Source: Streptomyces gilvus (GTDB lineage Bacteria > Actinomycetota > Actinomycetes > Streptomycetales > Streptomycetaceae). From it: 64,000 nucleotides of DNA. The stretch is from assembly GCF_022513565.1 (NCBI RefSeq), contig NZ_JAKWBE010000001.1, positions 434,001-498,000 on the forward strand, read 5' to 3'. The position numbers and the translations under genes were made by a program. Below are positions 32,492-40,734 of this stretch, piece by piece. Below the pieces are notes generated by a model. The model saw nothing but the letters and a program-made list of their open reading frames with translations. It was not told the origin of the DNA and made no database searches. The number at the start of each line of letters is the position of its first letter. The first letter of the stretch is position 1.

Positions 32492-35176
32492 ATGACGGAG
32501 GCAGGGCCCATGGGGGCCGCCTCGGACTCCCTGTGGGAGCGCGAAGAGGAGATCGCCGCCGTCGAACAGGCGGTGGACGCCCTGTGCGTCGACCGTTCCT
32601 CCCCGGGCGGCCTGCTGGTGATCCGGGGCGAGGCGGGCCTCGGCAAGACCAGGCTGCTCGCCGAGATCCGGCGCATCGCCGAAGAGCGCGGCTGTGCCGT
32701 CTGGTCGGCCCGCGGCACCGAGACCCTCAGGTCCGTCCCCTTCAACGTGGTGCGCCGGCTGTTACAGCCCGCGCTGATCTCGCTGATGCCCGAGGAGGCC
32801 CGCGAGTACCTCGGCGACTGGTACGACGTCGCGGGCCCCGCCCTCGGCATCACCGAACCGGGCGAGCGCCAGGCCGACCCGCAGGGCGTCTGTGACGGCC
32901 TGGTCACCGCCGTCCGCCGACTGGCCCGGCGCGACTGGCCGTTGGTGCTGCTGATCGACGACGCGCACTGGGCCGACCAGGAGACCCTGCGCTGGCTCGC
33001 CGCGTTCGCCGAGCGCCTGGAGGACCTGTCGGTGCTGGTCGTCGTCACCCGCCGGCCCGCCGACCTCAGCGGTGAGAGCGCCCGCCACCTGGAGGCCGTC
33101 GCCGCCGCGGCCGGCCCCGCCGCCGTACTGCACGCCCTCACCCCCGAGGCCACCGCGGGCCTCACCCGCGCCACCCTCGGCGCGCACGCCGACGCCCCGT
33201 TCTGCCGCGAGGTGTGGGCCGTCACCGGCGGCAACCCGTACGAGACCGTCGAACTCCTCGCCAAGGTCCGCGACAGCGAGCTGGAGCCGACCGAGGCCGG
33301 CGCCGCCGAACTGCGCGCCCTCAACCGCTCGGCCCGGGGCGGCGGCCTCGTCGCCCGCCTGGAGGAACTGGGCATCGACGCCACCCGGTTCGCCTGGGCG
33401 GCCGCCATCCTCGGCACCGGCATCACCGTCGACCTGGTCGCCCGGCTCGCCACCATGCACCACGACGACGCCGCGCGCTGCGCCCGACTGCTCCAGGGCG
33501 CCCGCATCCTCACCGGGCCCGACCCCGCCGGCGCCCAAGGGGACGGCGCGGAGCTGGAGTTCGTCCACCCGCTGATCGCCTCCGCCGTCTACAACTCCAT
33601 CCCGGACGCCCTGCGCACCGCCATGCACGGCATCGCCGCCCAGGTCGTCAGCGACTCCGGGCTCGGCGCGGCCATGGCCTCCCGGCATCTGCTGCGGGTC
33701 CACCCGGACGACGACGAGGAACTCGTCGCGCAACTGCGCGAGGCCGCCCGCGAGCACCTCGCCGTCGGCGCCCCCGACGCGGCCCGCCACTGCCTGGAAC
33801 GCGCCCTGCTGGAACCGCCCACCCCGGACGTCCACGCGCACGTCCTCTACGAACTCGGCTGCGCCACCCTCCTCACGGCGCCGCCCGCCACCACCGTCGA
33901 CCACCTCCGTGCCGCGCTCGCCCTGCCCGGACTCCAGGGCGACACGAGGGTGGACGCCGTCTTCCGGCTCTCCCAGGCGCTCATGCACAACGACCAGTTG
34001 GAGGAGGCCGTGCGCACCGCCGAGGCGGAGGCCGCCCGGCACGAGGACGGCCCCGCCAGACGGCGGCTGCAGGCCGGGCACTTCATGTGGGAGGCCGTCT
34101 ACGTCGGCGAGGCCATCTCCCCCGACCGCTCCGAGCGCCTGGCGGCGCTCGCCCGCACCTGCACCGGCCGCGACAACTCCGAGCGCGCCCTGCTGATGCT
34201 GCGCGGCTTCGACGCCCTGATCCAGGGTCAGAACGCCGAGGAGGTCGTCGAGTTCTGCGACCGCTCCCTGGTCAACGGCCGGCTCGCGCCGGGGCTCGGC
34301 TGGACCGACACCGAGTGGGGCTTCGAACTGCTGCTGATGCTCGGCAACTGCTACGCCTTCACCGACCGTCTCGACCGCGCCGACAGCCTCTACAACGAGG
34401 CCCTGCACGCTTACGAGTCGGCCGGCTGGAGCGGCGGCCACCTCGCCCTGGCGCACGCCTGTGTGGGCCTCGGCCACCGGCGGCGCGGCCGCCTGCGGGA
34501 GGCGGAGACCTCCCTGCGCGAGTCGCTGCGCCTGGCCGAACGCGTCGGCCGCGGGCTGCCGTTGTACTGGAACGCCACCTGCAACCTCGTCGACACCCTG
34601 CTCGCCCGCGGACACGTCGAGCAGGCCTGGGAGATCGCCGAGCAGTACGGGTTCGCGCCGCCGTACCCGTCCACGATCGCCATGCCGGACTCACGGTCGG
34701 TGCGGGGCCGGCTGCTGCTCGCCGTCGGCCGGACCGAGGAGGGGATCGCCGAACTGGAGGCGGCCCAGAAGGCGGCGGCCGCCCGGGGCCGGCAGAACCC
34801 GGTCATCGTGCCCTGGGCACTGGACCTGGCGCGGGCCCTCGCCACGAAGGACCCGGACCGTGCCGCACGGCTCGCCGCGGACGCCCGTCGGCAGGCCGAG
34901 CGGTTCGGCACGGACACGGCGATCGGCGAGGCTCTGCGGTGTGCCGCGGCGCTGGAGAGCGGGCAGCGCGCGGCCCGGCTGGCCGCCCAGGCCGTGGCCT
35001 GCCTGGAGGCCTCGCCGTGCCAGTACGAGCACGCGGCGGCACGGATCGAGTACGGCATCGCCGCGCGGCAGGACGCCGACCTCGGACGGGGTCTGGCGCT
35101 GGCCCGTTCGTGCGGGGCGGACGGCCTGGTGGCGCAGGCACGTCAGGCACTGGAGGCGGGGCACGCGGTCCGGTAG
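32492..35176 (+). CDS. LAL-like AAA regulator lacking the LuxR HTH; contains a TTA codon
   Basis: 894 residues. Walker A GEAGLGKTR (46-54), Walker B VLLIDDAHWAD (about 152-162), a LAL-type second half of helical TPR-like repeats (AESLREALRLA-type units). The C-terminus ends at GHAVR without the GerE/LuxR HTH that normally closes this family, so it may act through protein-protein contact or need a separate DNA-binding partner. Codon 91 is TTA (32762-32764), the rarest Streptomyces codon, read by the bldA tRNA and usual in developmentally or antibiotic-regulated genes. Start ATG 32492 behind GGGGAGG. It diverges from the DUF2510 gene. Confidence 0.88.
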   Translation: MTEAGPMGAASDSLWEREEEIAAVEQAVDALCVDRSSPGGLLVIRGEAGLGKTRLLAEIRRIAEERGCAVWSARGTETLRSVPFNVVRRLLQPALISLMPEEAREYLGDWYDVAGPALGITEPGERQADPQGVCDGLVTAVRRLARRDWPLVLLIDDAHWADQETLRWLAAFAERLEDLSVLVVVTRRPADLSGESARHLEAVAAAAGPAAVLHALTPEATAGLTRATLGAHADAPFCREVWAVTGGNPYETVELLAKVRDSELEPTEAGAAELRALNRSARGGGLVARLEELGIDATRFAWAAAILGTGITVDLVARLATMHHDDAARCARLLQGARILTGPDPAGAQGDGAELEFVHPLIASAVYNSIPDALRTAMHGIAAQVVSDSGLGAAMASRHLLRVHPDDDEELVAQLREAAREHLAVGAPDAARHCLERALLEPPTPDVHAHVLYELGCATLLTAPPATTVDHLRAALALPGLQGDTRVDAVFRLSQALMHNDQLEEAVRTAEAEAARHEDGPARRRLQAGHFMWEAVYVGEAISPDRSERLAALARTCTGRDNSERALLMLRGFDALIQGQNAEEVVEFCDRSLVNGRLAPGLGWTDTEWGFELLLMLGNCYAFTDRLDRADSLYNEALHAYESAGWSGGHLALAHACVGLGHRRRGRLREAETSLRESLRLAERVGRGLPLYWNATCNLVDTLLARGHVEQAWEIAEQYGFAPPYPSTIAMPDSRSVRGRLLLAVGRTEEGIAELEAAQKAAAARGRQNPVIVPWALDLARALATKDPDRAARLAADARRQAERFGTDTAIGEALRCAAALESGQRAARLAAQAVACLEASPCQYEHAAARIEYGIAARQDADLGRGLALARSCGADGLVAQARQALEAGHAVR

Positions 35177-35177
35177 G

Positions 35178-35969
35178 TCACAGCGCCAGCAGCTGGTCCG
35201 TGACCGCCGACAGACGCTTGTGCACCTCTCGGTCGTACGTCGCCTCGTGCGCCCTCGACGGGGTCGTGCCGTCGAAGTAGCCGCCCGTGCCCCGGTCCTC
35301 GGTGGCCAGGGACAGGACACCGACGGCGCCGTCGGCGACCGTGTTCCAGGGGGTGACGCCGCCCTCGCGGACCATGGCCGTGTCCATGAAGGTCGCCGGA
35401 TGCAGCACGTTCACCGCCACCCCGGAGCCCGCCAGTTCCTCGGCCAGGGCGAAGGTGTGCGCGGCCAGGGCGAACTTGGCGCGGCAGTACGCGGCGAAGC
35501 CGGCGTAGCCGCGCCGGAACTCGATGTCGTCGAAGTCGACCGGTTCCTGGCCCACCGAGCCGACGTTGACGATCCGCGCGGGCGTGTTCGCGCGCAGCAC
35601 CGGCAGCAGCGCCCGGGTGAGGACGACGGGCGCCAAGTAGTTGACCGCGAGGCGCAGTTCGTGCCCGTCGACGCTCAGCTCGCGGCCCGTGCCGGGGACG
35701 CCCGCGCCCACGCCCGCGTTGTTGATCAGGACGTCCAGGTCGGGGTGGGCGCCGGCCACGTGCGCCCCCAGCTCGCGGACCTGTGCGAGCGAGGCGAGGT
35801 CGGCGACGAAGCCCTCGGCGTCTCCCTCCGTGCGCAGCTCCTGAACCAGCCGCTCCGTACGGTCCGGATCGCGGCCGTGCGCGAGGACGACATGGCCCGA
35901 GCGGACCAGCTCGAAGGCGACGTACCGGCCCAGACCTGAGGTGGCGCCGGTGACGAGAATCGTGGACAT
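35178..35969 (-). CDS. SDR-family NAD(P)-dependent oxidoreductase
   Basis: 263 residues. Classical Rossmann motif TGATSGLGRYVA (about 7-18), NNAG (about 87-90), and catalytic Y-C-R-A-K (YxxxK) in GFAAYCRAKFALAAHT. The cofactor motif T-G-x-x-x-G-x-G suggests NADP(H), with an Arg at the end of strand 2 (GRDPDRTERL). It follows pcaL by 64 bp on the same strand and may be cotranscribed with the pca genes, but nothing ties it to protocatechuate. Start ATG 35969. Confidence 0.92.
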   Translation of the reverse strand: MSTILVTGATSGLGRYVAFELVRSGHVVLAHGRDPDRTERLVQELRTEGDAEGFVADLASLAQVRELGAHVAGAHPDLDVLINNAGVGAGVPGTGRELSVDGHELRLAVNYLAPVVLTRALLPVLRANTPARIVNVGSVGQEPVDFDDIEFRRGYAGFAAYCRAKFALAAHTFALAEELAGSGVAVNVLHPATFMDTAMVREGGVTPWNTVADGAVGVLSLATEDRGTGGYFDGTTPSRAHEATYDREVHKRLSAVTDQLLAL

Positions 35970-36033
35970 GCCCCTACCGTAGGCACGCGGCGGGGGCATG
36001 TGCGAGGTGCTGCTGGAGCTACGACCAGCAGGG

Positions 36034-37164
36034 TCACCCTTGTTCCTCGTCCTCCTCCGCCAGCACCCGCTGGGCCGTCGCGAAGGCGGAGTTCGCCGCG
36101 GGCACCCCGCAGTACACCGCCGTCTGCAGCAGCACCGCGCCGATCTCCTCGGGCGTGAGCCCGTTGCGCCGGGCCGCCCGGACATGCATGGCGAGCTCGT
36201 CGTAGTGGCCGTGGGCGACCAGCGCGGTGAGCGTGATCATGCTGCGCTCGCGCCGGGAGAGCGTGGGGTCGGTCCAGATCTCGCCCCAGGCGTAGCGGGA
36301 GATGAAGTCCTGGAAGCGGGCGGTGAAGGGCGTCTGGCGGGCCTGCGCCCGGTCTACGTGCGCGTCCCCGAGGACCTGCCGCCGCACCTCCATGCCACGC
36401 CCCGCGCCTCCCCCGCCGAGGTGGGCCCGCAGGGCCGTGAGCACGGCTCGGGGGCACTGGGCGGGGGCGAGGTGCCCGGCGCCCGGCAGTTCGACGAGCG
36501 TGGAGCCGGACACGGCGTCCGCGATCTCCCGCAGATGCGGCGGCGGGGTGGCCCGGTCCTCGCGTCCGGCGATCAGCAGGGTGGGCACGGAGATGTCGGC
36601 GAGCCGTTCACGCAGGTCGAACGCGGCCAGCGCGTCACAGCAGGCCGCGTACGCCCCGGGGTCGGCGGCCCCCTGGTCCCGCACGAGTTCGGGATCGGTG
36701 AAACCGGGCGTGAACCAGCGCGCCGGAGCGTTCTCCACGAGCCACTCAAGGCCCTCGCGCCGTACCCGCTCGGCCCGCTCCTCCCACGGCCCGGCGCCGT
36801 TGAAGTGGGCGGAGGAGCAGATCACCGCCAGCGACGACACCCGCTCGGGATGGTGCACGGCGAGATGCAGGCCGACGGCCCCGCCCAGCGACACACCGGC
36901 GTAGGCGAACCGTTCGACGCCGAGTGAGTCGGCGAGCGCGAGCACCAGACCGGCGAGGTCGGCGACGGTGGCGCCGGGCCCGATCAGCCCGGGCGCGGAG
37001 CCGCCGTGCCCGGGCAGGTCCCAGCGCACCACCCGGTGGGTGGCGGACAGCTCGGGCGCCACCTTGTCCCACAGGGCGTACGACGTCCCGAGGGAGGGCC
37101 CGAGCAGCAGCGGAGGGGCGGAAGCGGGGCCCTCCGTGCGGTGGTTGAGGAGTTTCTCGGTCAA
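36034..37164 (-). CDS. pcaL: 3-oxoadipate enol-lactonase / 4-carboxymuconolactone decarboxylase fusion
   Basis: 376 residues joining PcaD and PcaC. N-terminal alpha/beta hydrolase with nucleophile Ser92 in AGVSLGG, oxyanion region LGTSYALWD and catalytic His in GAGHLAP; it opens 3-oxoadipate enol-lactone. The C-terminal about 110 residues (TARFQDFISRYAWGEIWTDP then ERSMITLTALVAHGHYDELA) are the AhpD-like 4-carboxymuconolactone decarboxylase. The fusion performs two successive steps of the beta-ketoadipate pathway, as in other actinobacteria where it is called PcaL. The start is TTG 37164, overlapping the pcaB stop by 4 bp (TTGA). Confidence 0.93.
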   Translation of the reverse strand: MTEKLLNHRTEGPASAPPLLLGPSLGTSYALWDKVAPELSATHRVVRWDLPGHGGSAPGLIGPGATVADLAGLVLALADSLGVERFAYAGVSLGGAVGLHLAVHHPERVSSLAVICSSAHFNGAGPWEERAERVRREGLEWLVENAPARWFTPGFTDPELVRDQGAADPGAYAACCDALAAFDLRERLADISVPTLLIAGREDRATPPPHLREIADAVSGSTLVELPGAGHLAPAQCPRAVLTALRAHLGGGGAGRGMEVRRQVLGDAHVDRAQARQTPFTARFQDFISRYAWGEIWTDPTLSRRERSMITLTALVAHGHYDELAMHVRAARRNGLTPEEIGAVLLQTAVYCGVPAANSAFATAQRVLAEEDEEQG

Positions 37165-38495
37165 CGTCGCTCCAGAGCACGGTCGGTGAGGTCTCCGGCG
37201 GAGCCGGTGCAGCGGGCGGGGTCGGTGAGCTCGGTGAGGTCGATGTCCTTCAACTCGAGCTCCTCGGCGAGGAGTTCGCCGAGGGAACGGCCCTCCGTGT
37301 AGGTCCGCCGGGCTGCCTCCGTCAGCAGGGACTTGGCGCGGGCGCGGCCCAGCACCGGTGCCAGCTCGGCGGACAGCCGCTCCGAGACGATCAACCCGTG
37401 GGTGAGACCGAGGTGTTCGCGCATCGCGGCGGCGTTCACCCGCAGCCCCTCGGTCAGTTCGGCCGCGTCCCGGGCGGCCCCGCCGACCAGCCGCAGCAGA
37501 TCCCGCAGCGGCTCCCACTCGGCGTGCCAGGCCCCGGCGGGCCGCTCGTCCTCGGCGGCCATCGAACCGTAGAGCGTGGCCGCCAGCAGGGGCGCCCGTC
37601 GCGCGGCGGCCGCGATCAGCGTGGAGCGTACGGGATTGGCCTTGTGCGGCATGGCCGACGAGCCGCCGCCGCTGCCCTCCGCGACCTCGGCGATCTCGGT
37701 GCGGCCGAGGACGAGCACATCCGCCGCGATCCTGCCCAGCGCCCCGGCCGTGAAGGCCAGACAGCCGGCGAGGTCGGCGATCGGGGTGCGCAGGGTGTGC
37801 CAGGGCAGAAGGGGCTCCCGGAGGCCGAGTTCGCGGGCGAAGGCGGCCGTCAGCGCCCGGGTGTCCTCGGCGCCGTAGGCGGTGAAGGCGGCCAGGGTGC
37901 CGGCCGCGCCGCCGAGTTGGGCGGGCAGGTCCTCCCGTACCGCCCGGACGCGGTCCCGTGCGTCGAGCACCAGTGACCGCCAGCCGGCCGCCTTCAGCCC
38001 GAACGTCGTCGGTACGGCGTGCTGGGTGAGCGTGCGTCCCGGCAGCGCGGTGTCCCGGTGCGCGGCCGCGAGCCGGGCCAGGGCCCCCTCGGTGCGGGCG
38101 AGGTCGGCCAGGACCACGTCCAGGGTGCGCACGGCTACCAGCATCAGCGCCGTGTCCATGATGTCCTGGCTGGTCGCGCCCCGGTGGACATGGGGGCCGT
38201 ACTCCTCGCCCACGGCCTGCGTCAGGTCCGCGACCAGGGGGATGACCGGGTTGCCGCCGGAACGGGCGCGCCCGGCGAGGGAACGCACGTCGAAGCGGCC
38301 GGCGGCGGCCGCCTCGGTCACCGCCGCCGACGCCTCGTGCGGGGCGAGATCCAGTGCGGCCTGGGCGCGGGTGAGGGCCGCCTCCGCGTCGAGGAGGGCC
38401 TGCAGGAAGGCCGTGTCGGAGGTCGCGGAGGCGGCCGGGGAGCCCACCCACCCGGGGGCGAGCAGGCCCGTGTCGTCGGGGTCGACAGAGGTCAC
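37161..38495 (-). CDS. pcaB: 3-carboxy-cis,cis-muconate cycloisomerase
   Basis: 444 residues of the fumarase/aspartase superfamily. Signature GSSAMPHKANP at 278-288, with upstream HRGATSQDIMDTAL (104-117) carrying the conserved GATSQD. It cyclises 3-carboxy-cis,cis-muconate to 4-carboxymuconolactone. The start is GTG 38495, overlapping the pcaG stop by 4 bp (GTGA); the stop overlaps the pcaL start. Confidence 0.94.
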   Translation of the reverse strand: MTSVDPDDTGLLAPGWVGSPAASATSDTAFLQALLDAEAALTRAQAALDLAPHEASAAVTEAAAAGRFDVRSLAGRARSGGNPVIPLVADLTQAVGEEYGPHVHRGATSQDIMDTALMLVAVRTLDVVLADLARTEGALARLAAAHRDTALPGRTLTQHAVPTTFGLKAAGWRSLVLDARDRVRAVREDLPAQLGGAAGTLAAFTAYGAEDTRALTAAFARELGLREPLLPWHTLRTPIADLAGCLAFTAGALGRIAADVLVLGRTEIAEVAEGSGGGSSAMPHKANPVRSTLIAAAARRAPLLAATLYGSMAAEDERPAGAWHAEWEPLRDLLRLVGGAARDAAELTEGLRVNAAAMREHLGLTHGLIVSERLSAELAPVLGRARAKSLLTEAARRTYTEGRSLGELLAEELELKDIDLTELTDPARCTGSAGDLTDRALERR

Positions 38496-39097
38496 GTGAA
38501 CTCCAGGAAGACCGTCTCGCCTTCGCCCTGAAGGCGGATGTCGAAACGGTAGGTCCCCTTGCCCTCGTCCCGCGCGATCAGCGTGTCGCGTCGCGCCCCG
38601 TCCAGCCGGGCCAGCAGCGGGTCGGCGGCCAGCGCCGTCTCGTCGCCCGGCAGGTAGATCCGGGTGAACAGGTGCACCAGGAGCCCGCGTGCGAACACGC
38701 ACACGCTGATGTACGGGGCGCTGCGCCCGTGGGCGCCCGGCCGCAGGGTGCGCGCGTACCAGTGGCCGTCGGCGTCGGTCTGGATGCGCCCCCAGCCGGT
38801 GAACTCCACGCCGTTGCGGCCCAGATAGCCGCCGGTCGCCGGGTCGCGGCGGATCGAGCCGTCGGTGGTGGGCACATTGCCGTCGGGGTCCGCGCCCCAC
38901 AGCTCGACGAAGGCGTCGGGCAGCGGCTCGCCCGCGCCGTCCAGGACGTACCCGTGGACGGTGACGGTGTCCGGGTGTCCGACGGGCGCGATCTCCTCGC
39001 CGCCGCGGAAGGGCAGCGCGTACCCGTAGAAGGGGCCCACCGTGTGCGAGGGGGTGGGCAGAACGCTCTCCGGCCTGTTGGTGTCGATCTTCGTCAT
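38492..39097 (-). CDS. pcaG: Protocatechuate 3,4-dioxygenase alpha subunit
   Basis: 201 residues, an intradiol dioxygenase alpha chain: SHTVGPFYGYALPF near the N-terminus, GYVLDGAGEPLPDAFVELW, FTGWGRIQTDADGHWYARTL and the C-terminal VFLEF. The alpha chain pairs with PcaH; iron ligands come from the beta chain. Six bp after the pcaH stop, so one operon. Confidence 0.95.
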   Translation of the reverse strand: MTKIDTNRPESVLPTPSHTVGPFYGYALPFRGGEEIAPVGHPDTVTVHGYVLDGAGEPLPDAFVELWGADPDGNVPTTDGSIRRDPATGGYLGRNGVEFTGWGRIQTDADGHWYARTLRPGAHGRSAPYISVCVFARGLLVHLFTRIYLPGDETALAADPLLARLDGARRDTLIARDEGKGTYRFDIRLQGEGETVFLEFT

Positions 39098-39103
39098 GGC
39101 AGG

Positions 39104-39877
39104 TCAGCGCCCTTCCTCGAGCCAGGTGGCGTTCGGTCCGTCCAGCACGATGTCCCAGTGGTAGCCCATCGAGAACTCCGGCACGGACAGGCTGTGGTCG
39201 TAGGTGGCGACCAGCCGCTGCCGCGCCGCGTCGTCCGTCACCGACTGGATGATCGGGTCGTAGGGGAACAGCGGGTCGCTCGGGAAGTACATCTGCGTCA
39301 CCAGCCGCTGGGTGAACGCCGTGCCGAACATGGAGAAGTGGATGTGGGCAGGCCGCCAGGCGTTGAGGTGGTTGCGCCAGGGGTAGGGGCCGGGCTGGAC
39401 GGTGGTGAAGTGGTAGCGGCCCTCGGCGTCCGTGAGGGTACGGCCGACACCGGTGAAGTTCGGGTCCAGCGGGGCGTCGTGCTGCTCGCGCTGATGGGCG
39501 TAGCGGCCCGCGGAGTTGGCCTGCCAGATCTCGATCAGCTGGCCGCGCACGGGCTTCCCGGCCCGGTCCAGCAGGCGGCCGGAGACGGTGATGCGCTCGC
39601 CGATCGGCTCGCCCCGGTGGTGCCGGGTGAGGTCGTTGTCGATCTCGGTGATGTCGCGCTCGCCGAAGGCGGGGGAGTGCAGCTCCACCAGCTCCGGGTC
39701 CTTGCTGACGTCGATGGCGACCGGCGGCTGCAGCGGGTGGCGCAGCACGGAGGAGCGGTAGGGCGCGTAGTCGCGGCGCGGGTGGTGTTCGACGGGGGCG
39801 CCGTCGGCGACCCGCTTCTCGTACGCGGCGCGCTCCGCCGCGATCTCCTGGTCGATGTCGTGCTGGGTGAGAGTCAT
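39104..39877 (-). CDS. pcaH: Protocatechuate 3,4-dioxygenase beta subunit
   Basis: 257 residues. The non-haem Fe(III) ligands can be placed: Tyr126 (NSAGRYAH), Tyr165 (PGPYPWRNH), His178 and His180 (AHIHFS). It cleaves protocatechuate to 3-carboxy-cis,cis-muconate. First intact gene of the pca operon (minus strand). The start is ATG 39877 behind GAGGAA. Directly upstream lies a dead remnant of pcaF, then the PcaV-type operator region. Confidence 0.97.
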   Translation of the reverse strand: MTLTQHDIDQEIAAERAAYEKRVADGAPVEHHPRRDYAPYRSSVLRHPLQPPVAIDVSKDPELVELHSPAFGERDITEIDNDLTRHHRGEPIGERITVSGRLLDRAGKPVRGQLIEIWQANSAGRYAHQREQHDAPLDPNFTGVGRTLTDAEGRYHFTTVQPGPYPWRNHLNAWRPAHIHFSMFGTAFTQRLVTQMYFPSDPLFPYDPIIQSVTDDAARQRLVATYDHSLSVPEFSMGYHWDIVLDGPNATWLEEGR

Positions 39878-39897
39878 GGGGATTCCTCGGGGGTTTC

Positions 39898-40090
39898 CTA
39901 ATGTTCGAGGACGAGGACGAGGACGAGGGCGAGGCCCTGGCCGACGCCGACGCAGAGGGTGGCGACGCCGGTGCCGGAGCCCTTGCTGGCGAGCTGGTGG
40001 GCGACGGTGCCGGCGAGGCGCAGGCCCTAGCGGGTGGCCGAGCGCGATGGCGCCCCCCTGTGGGTTGAGGACGGCCGGGTCGAAGCGGAT
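39898..40090 (-). pseudogene. pcaF: 3' remnant of the 3-oxoadipyl-CoA thiolase gene
   Basis: On the minus strand about 60 codons read FDPAVLNPQGGAIALGHPLG, then after a frame break near 40028 RLAGTVAHQLASKGSGTGVA and TLCVGVGQGLALVL, ending in a short Leu-Val repeat and a TAG stop at 39898-39900. These are the last two conserved blocks of thiolases (NPxGGAIALGHPLG with the catalytic His; C-x-G-x-G-x-G with the catalytic Cys). The usual GHPLG(A/M)SGARL is broken: about 12 bases are missing and the frame shifts. The N-terminal about 330 residues are gone. In the S. coelicolor-type order pcaF precedes pcaH, so this is the stump of a deleted pcaF. Confidence 0.85.
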
Positions 40091-40093
40091 TAA

Positions 40094-40105
40094 TCAGAGT
40101 ACTGA
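40094..40105. promoter_or_regulatory. Candidate PcaV operator, pca-operon side
   Basis: TCAGAGTACTGA: arms TCAG/CTGA, in the AT-rich stretch directly upstream of the pcaF stump and pcaH. Position and symmetry fit a MarR-family operator controlling the leftward pca operon. Confidence 0.45.
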
Positions 40106-40215
40106 CTATTTCGGTGAAGTTTCCTTCACGCTGCCATCGGAGCCGCCCGGCGTCAAGACCCCGGAGGTCAGTGGGCACGTGCGGGGCCGGAGACATTGGC
40201 CTGAACCCCCGGTAT

Positions 40216-40232
40216 CGTTCAGTGCACCAACG
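40216..40232. promoter_or_regulatory. Candidate PcaV operator, pcaV side
   Basis: CGTTCAGTGCACCAACG: arms CGTT/AACG around the palindromic GTGCAC, 22 bp before the pcaV start. Placement over the leader suggests autorepression, inferred from symmetry and location. Confidence 0.45.
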
Positions 40233-40253
40233 AATTCGACACGGGGAGCGCAC

Positions 40254-40718
40254 ATGGCAGCGGTGGACCTCGCCACCCACCCCGGGCATCTCGCCCGGCG
40301 CCTGCAGCAGGCCCACTACCTGCTGTGGAACACGATGGTCTCGGAGGAGATCACCTCGCCGCAGTTCGCGGTCCTCAACGCGCTCGTCGCCGAGCCGGGC
40401 CTGGACCAGCGCACGGTGGGGGAGCGGGTGGGACTCGACCGGTCCACCATCGCCGAGGTGATCAGCCGGCTCGGCAGGCGCGGCCTGCTCGACAAGGTGC
40501 GCGACCCGCAGGACGGCCGCCGGTTCCTGCTGCGTCTGACGGAGGACGGGGTGCGCACCCACCGCAAGCTGACCGTGCGCACCGCCCGGATGAACCAGGT
40601 CTTCCTCGCCCCGCTGTCGCCCGCCGAGCAGACGGTGTTCTTCGAGCTGATCCAGCGGGTCGCGGACGCGGCCGAGGGGCTCCGCAACCCCGCGGAGCCC
40701 CTGGCGGCGCAAGGCTGA
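40254..40718 (+). CDS. pcaV: MarR-family repressor of the pca genes (PcaV)
   Basis: 154 residues of MarR type: helices around HLARRLQQAHYLLWNTMVSE, winged HTH QRTVGERVGLDRSTIAEVIS and wing RDPQDGRRFLLRLTEDG. The N-terminal Arg15 in HLARR matches the ligand-contacting Arg15 described for S. coelicolor PcaV, which releases DNA on binding protocatechuate. Divergent from pcaHGBL across a 376-bp region with two palindromes and the pcaF stump. Start ATG 40254 (RBS GGGGAG). Confidence 0.92.
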   Translation: MAAVDLATHPGHLARRLQQAHYLLWNTMVSEEITSPQFAVLNALVAEPGLDQRTVGERVGLDRSTIAEVISRLGRRGLLDKVRDPQDGRRFLLRLTEDGVRTHRKLTVRTARMNQVFLAPLSPAEQTVFFELIQRVADAAEGLRNPAEPLAAQG

Positions 40719-40734
40719 GCGGGGCACCTGCCGC

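Noticed and set aside
39901..39930. Short GAGGAC tandem repeat as a microsatellite or CRISPR-like element
   Set aside because: Only about five 6-bp units, inside the Leu-Val end of the pcaF stump; no spacers, no cas genes. No CRISPR array seen anywhere in the window.
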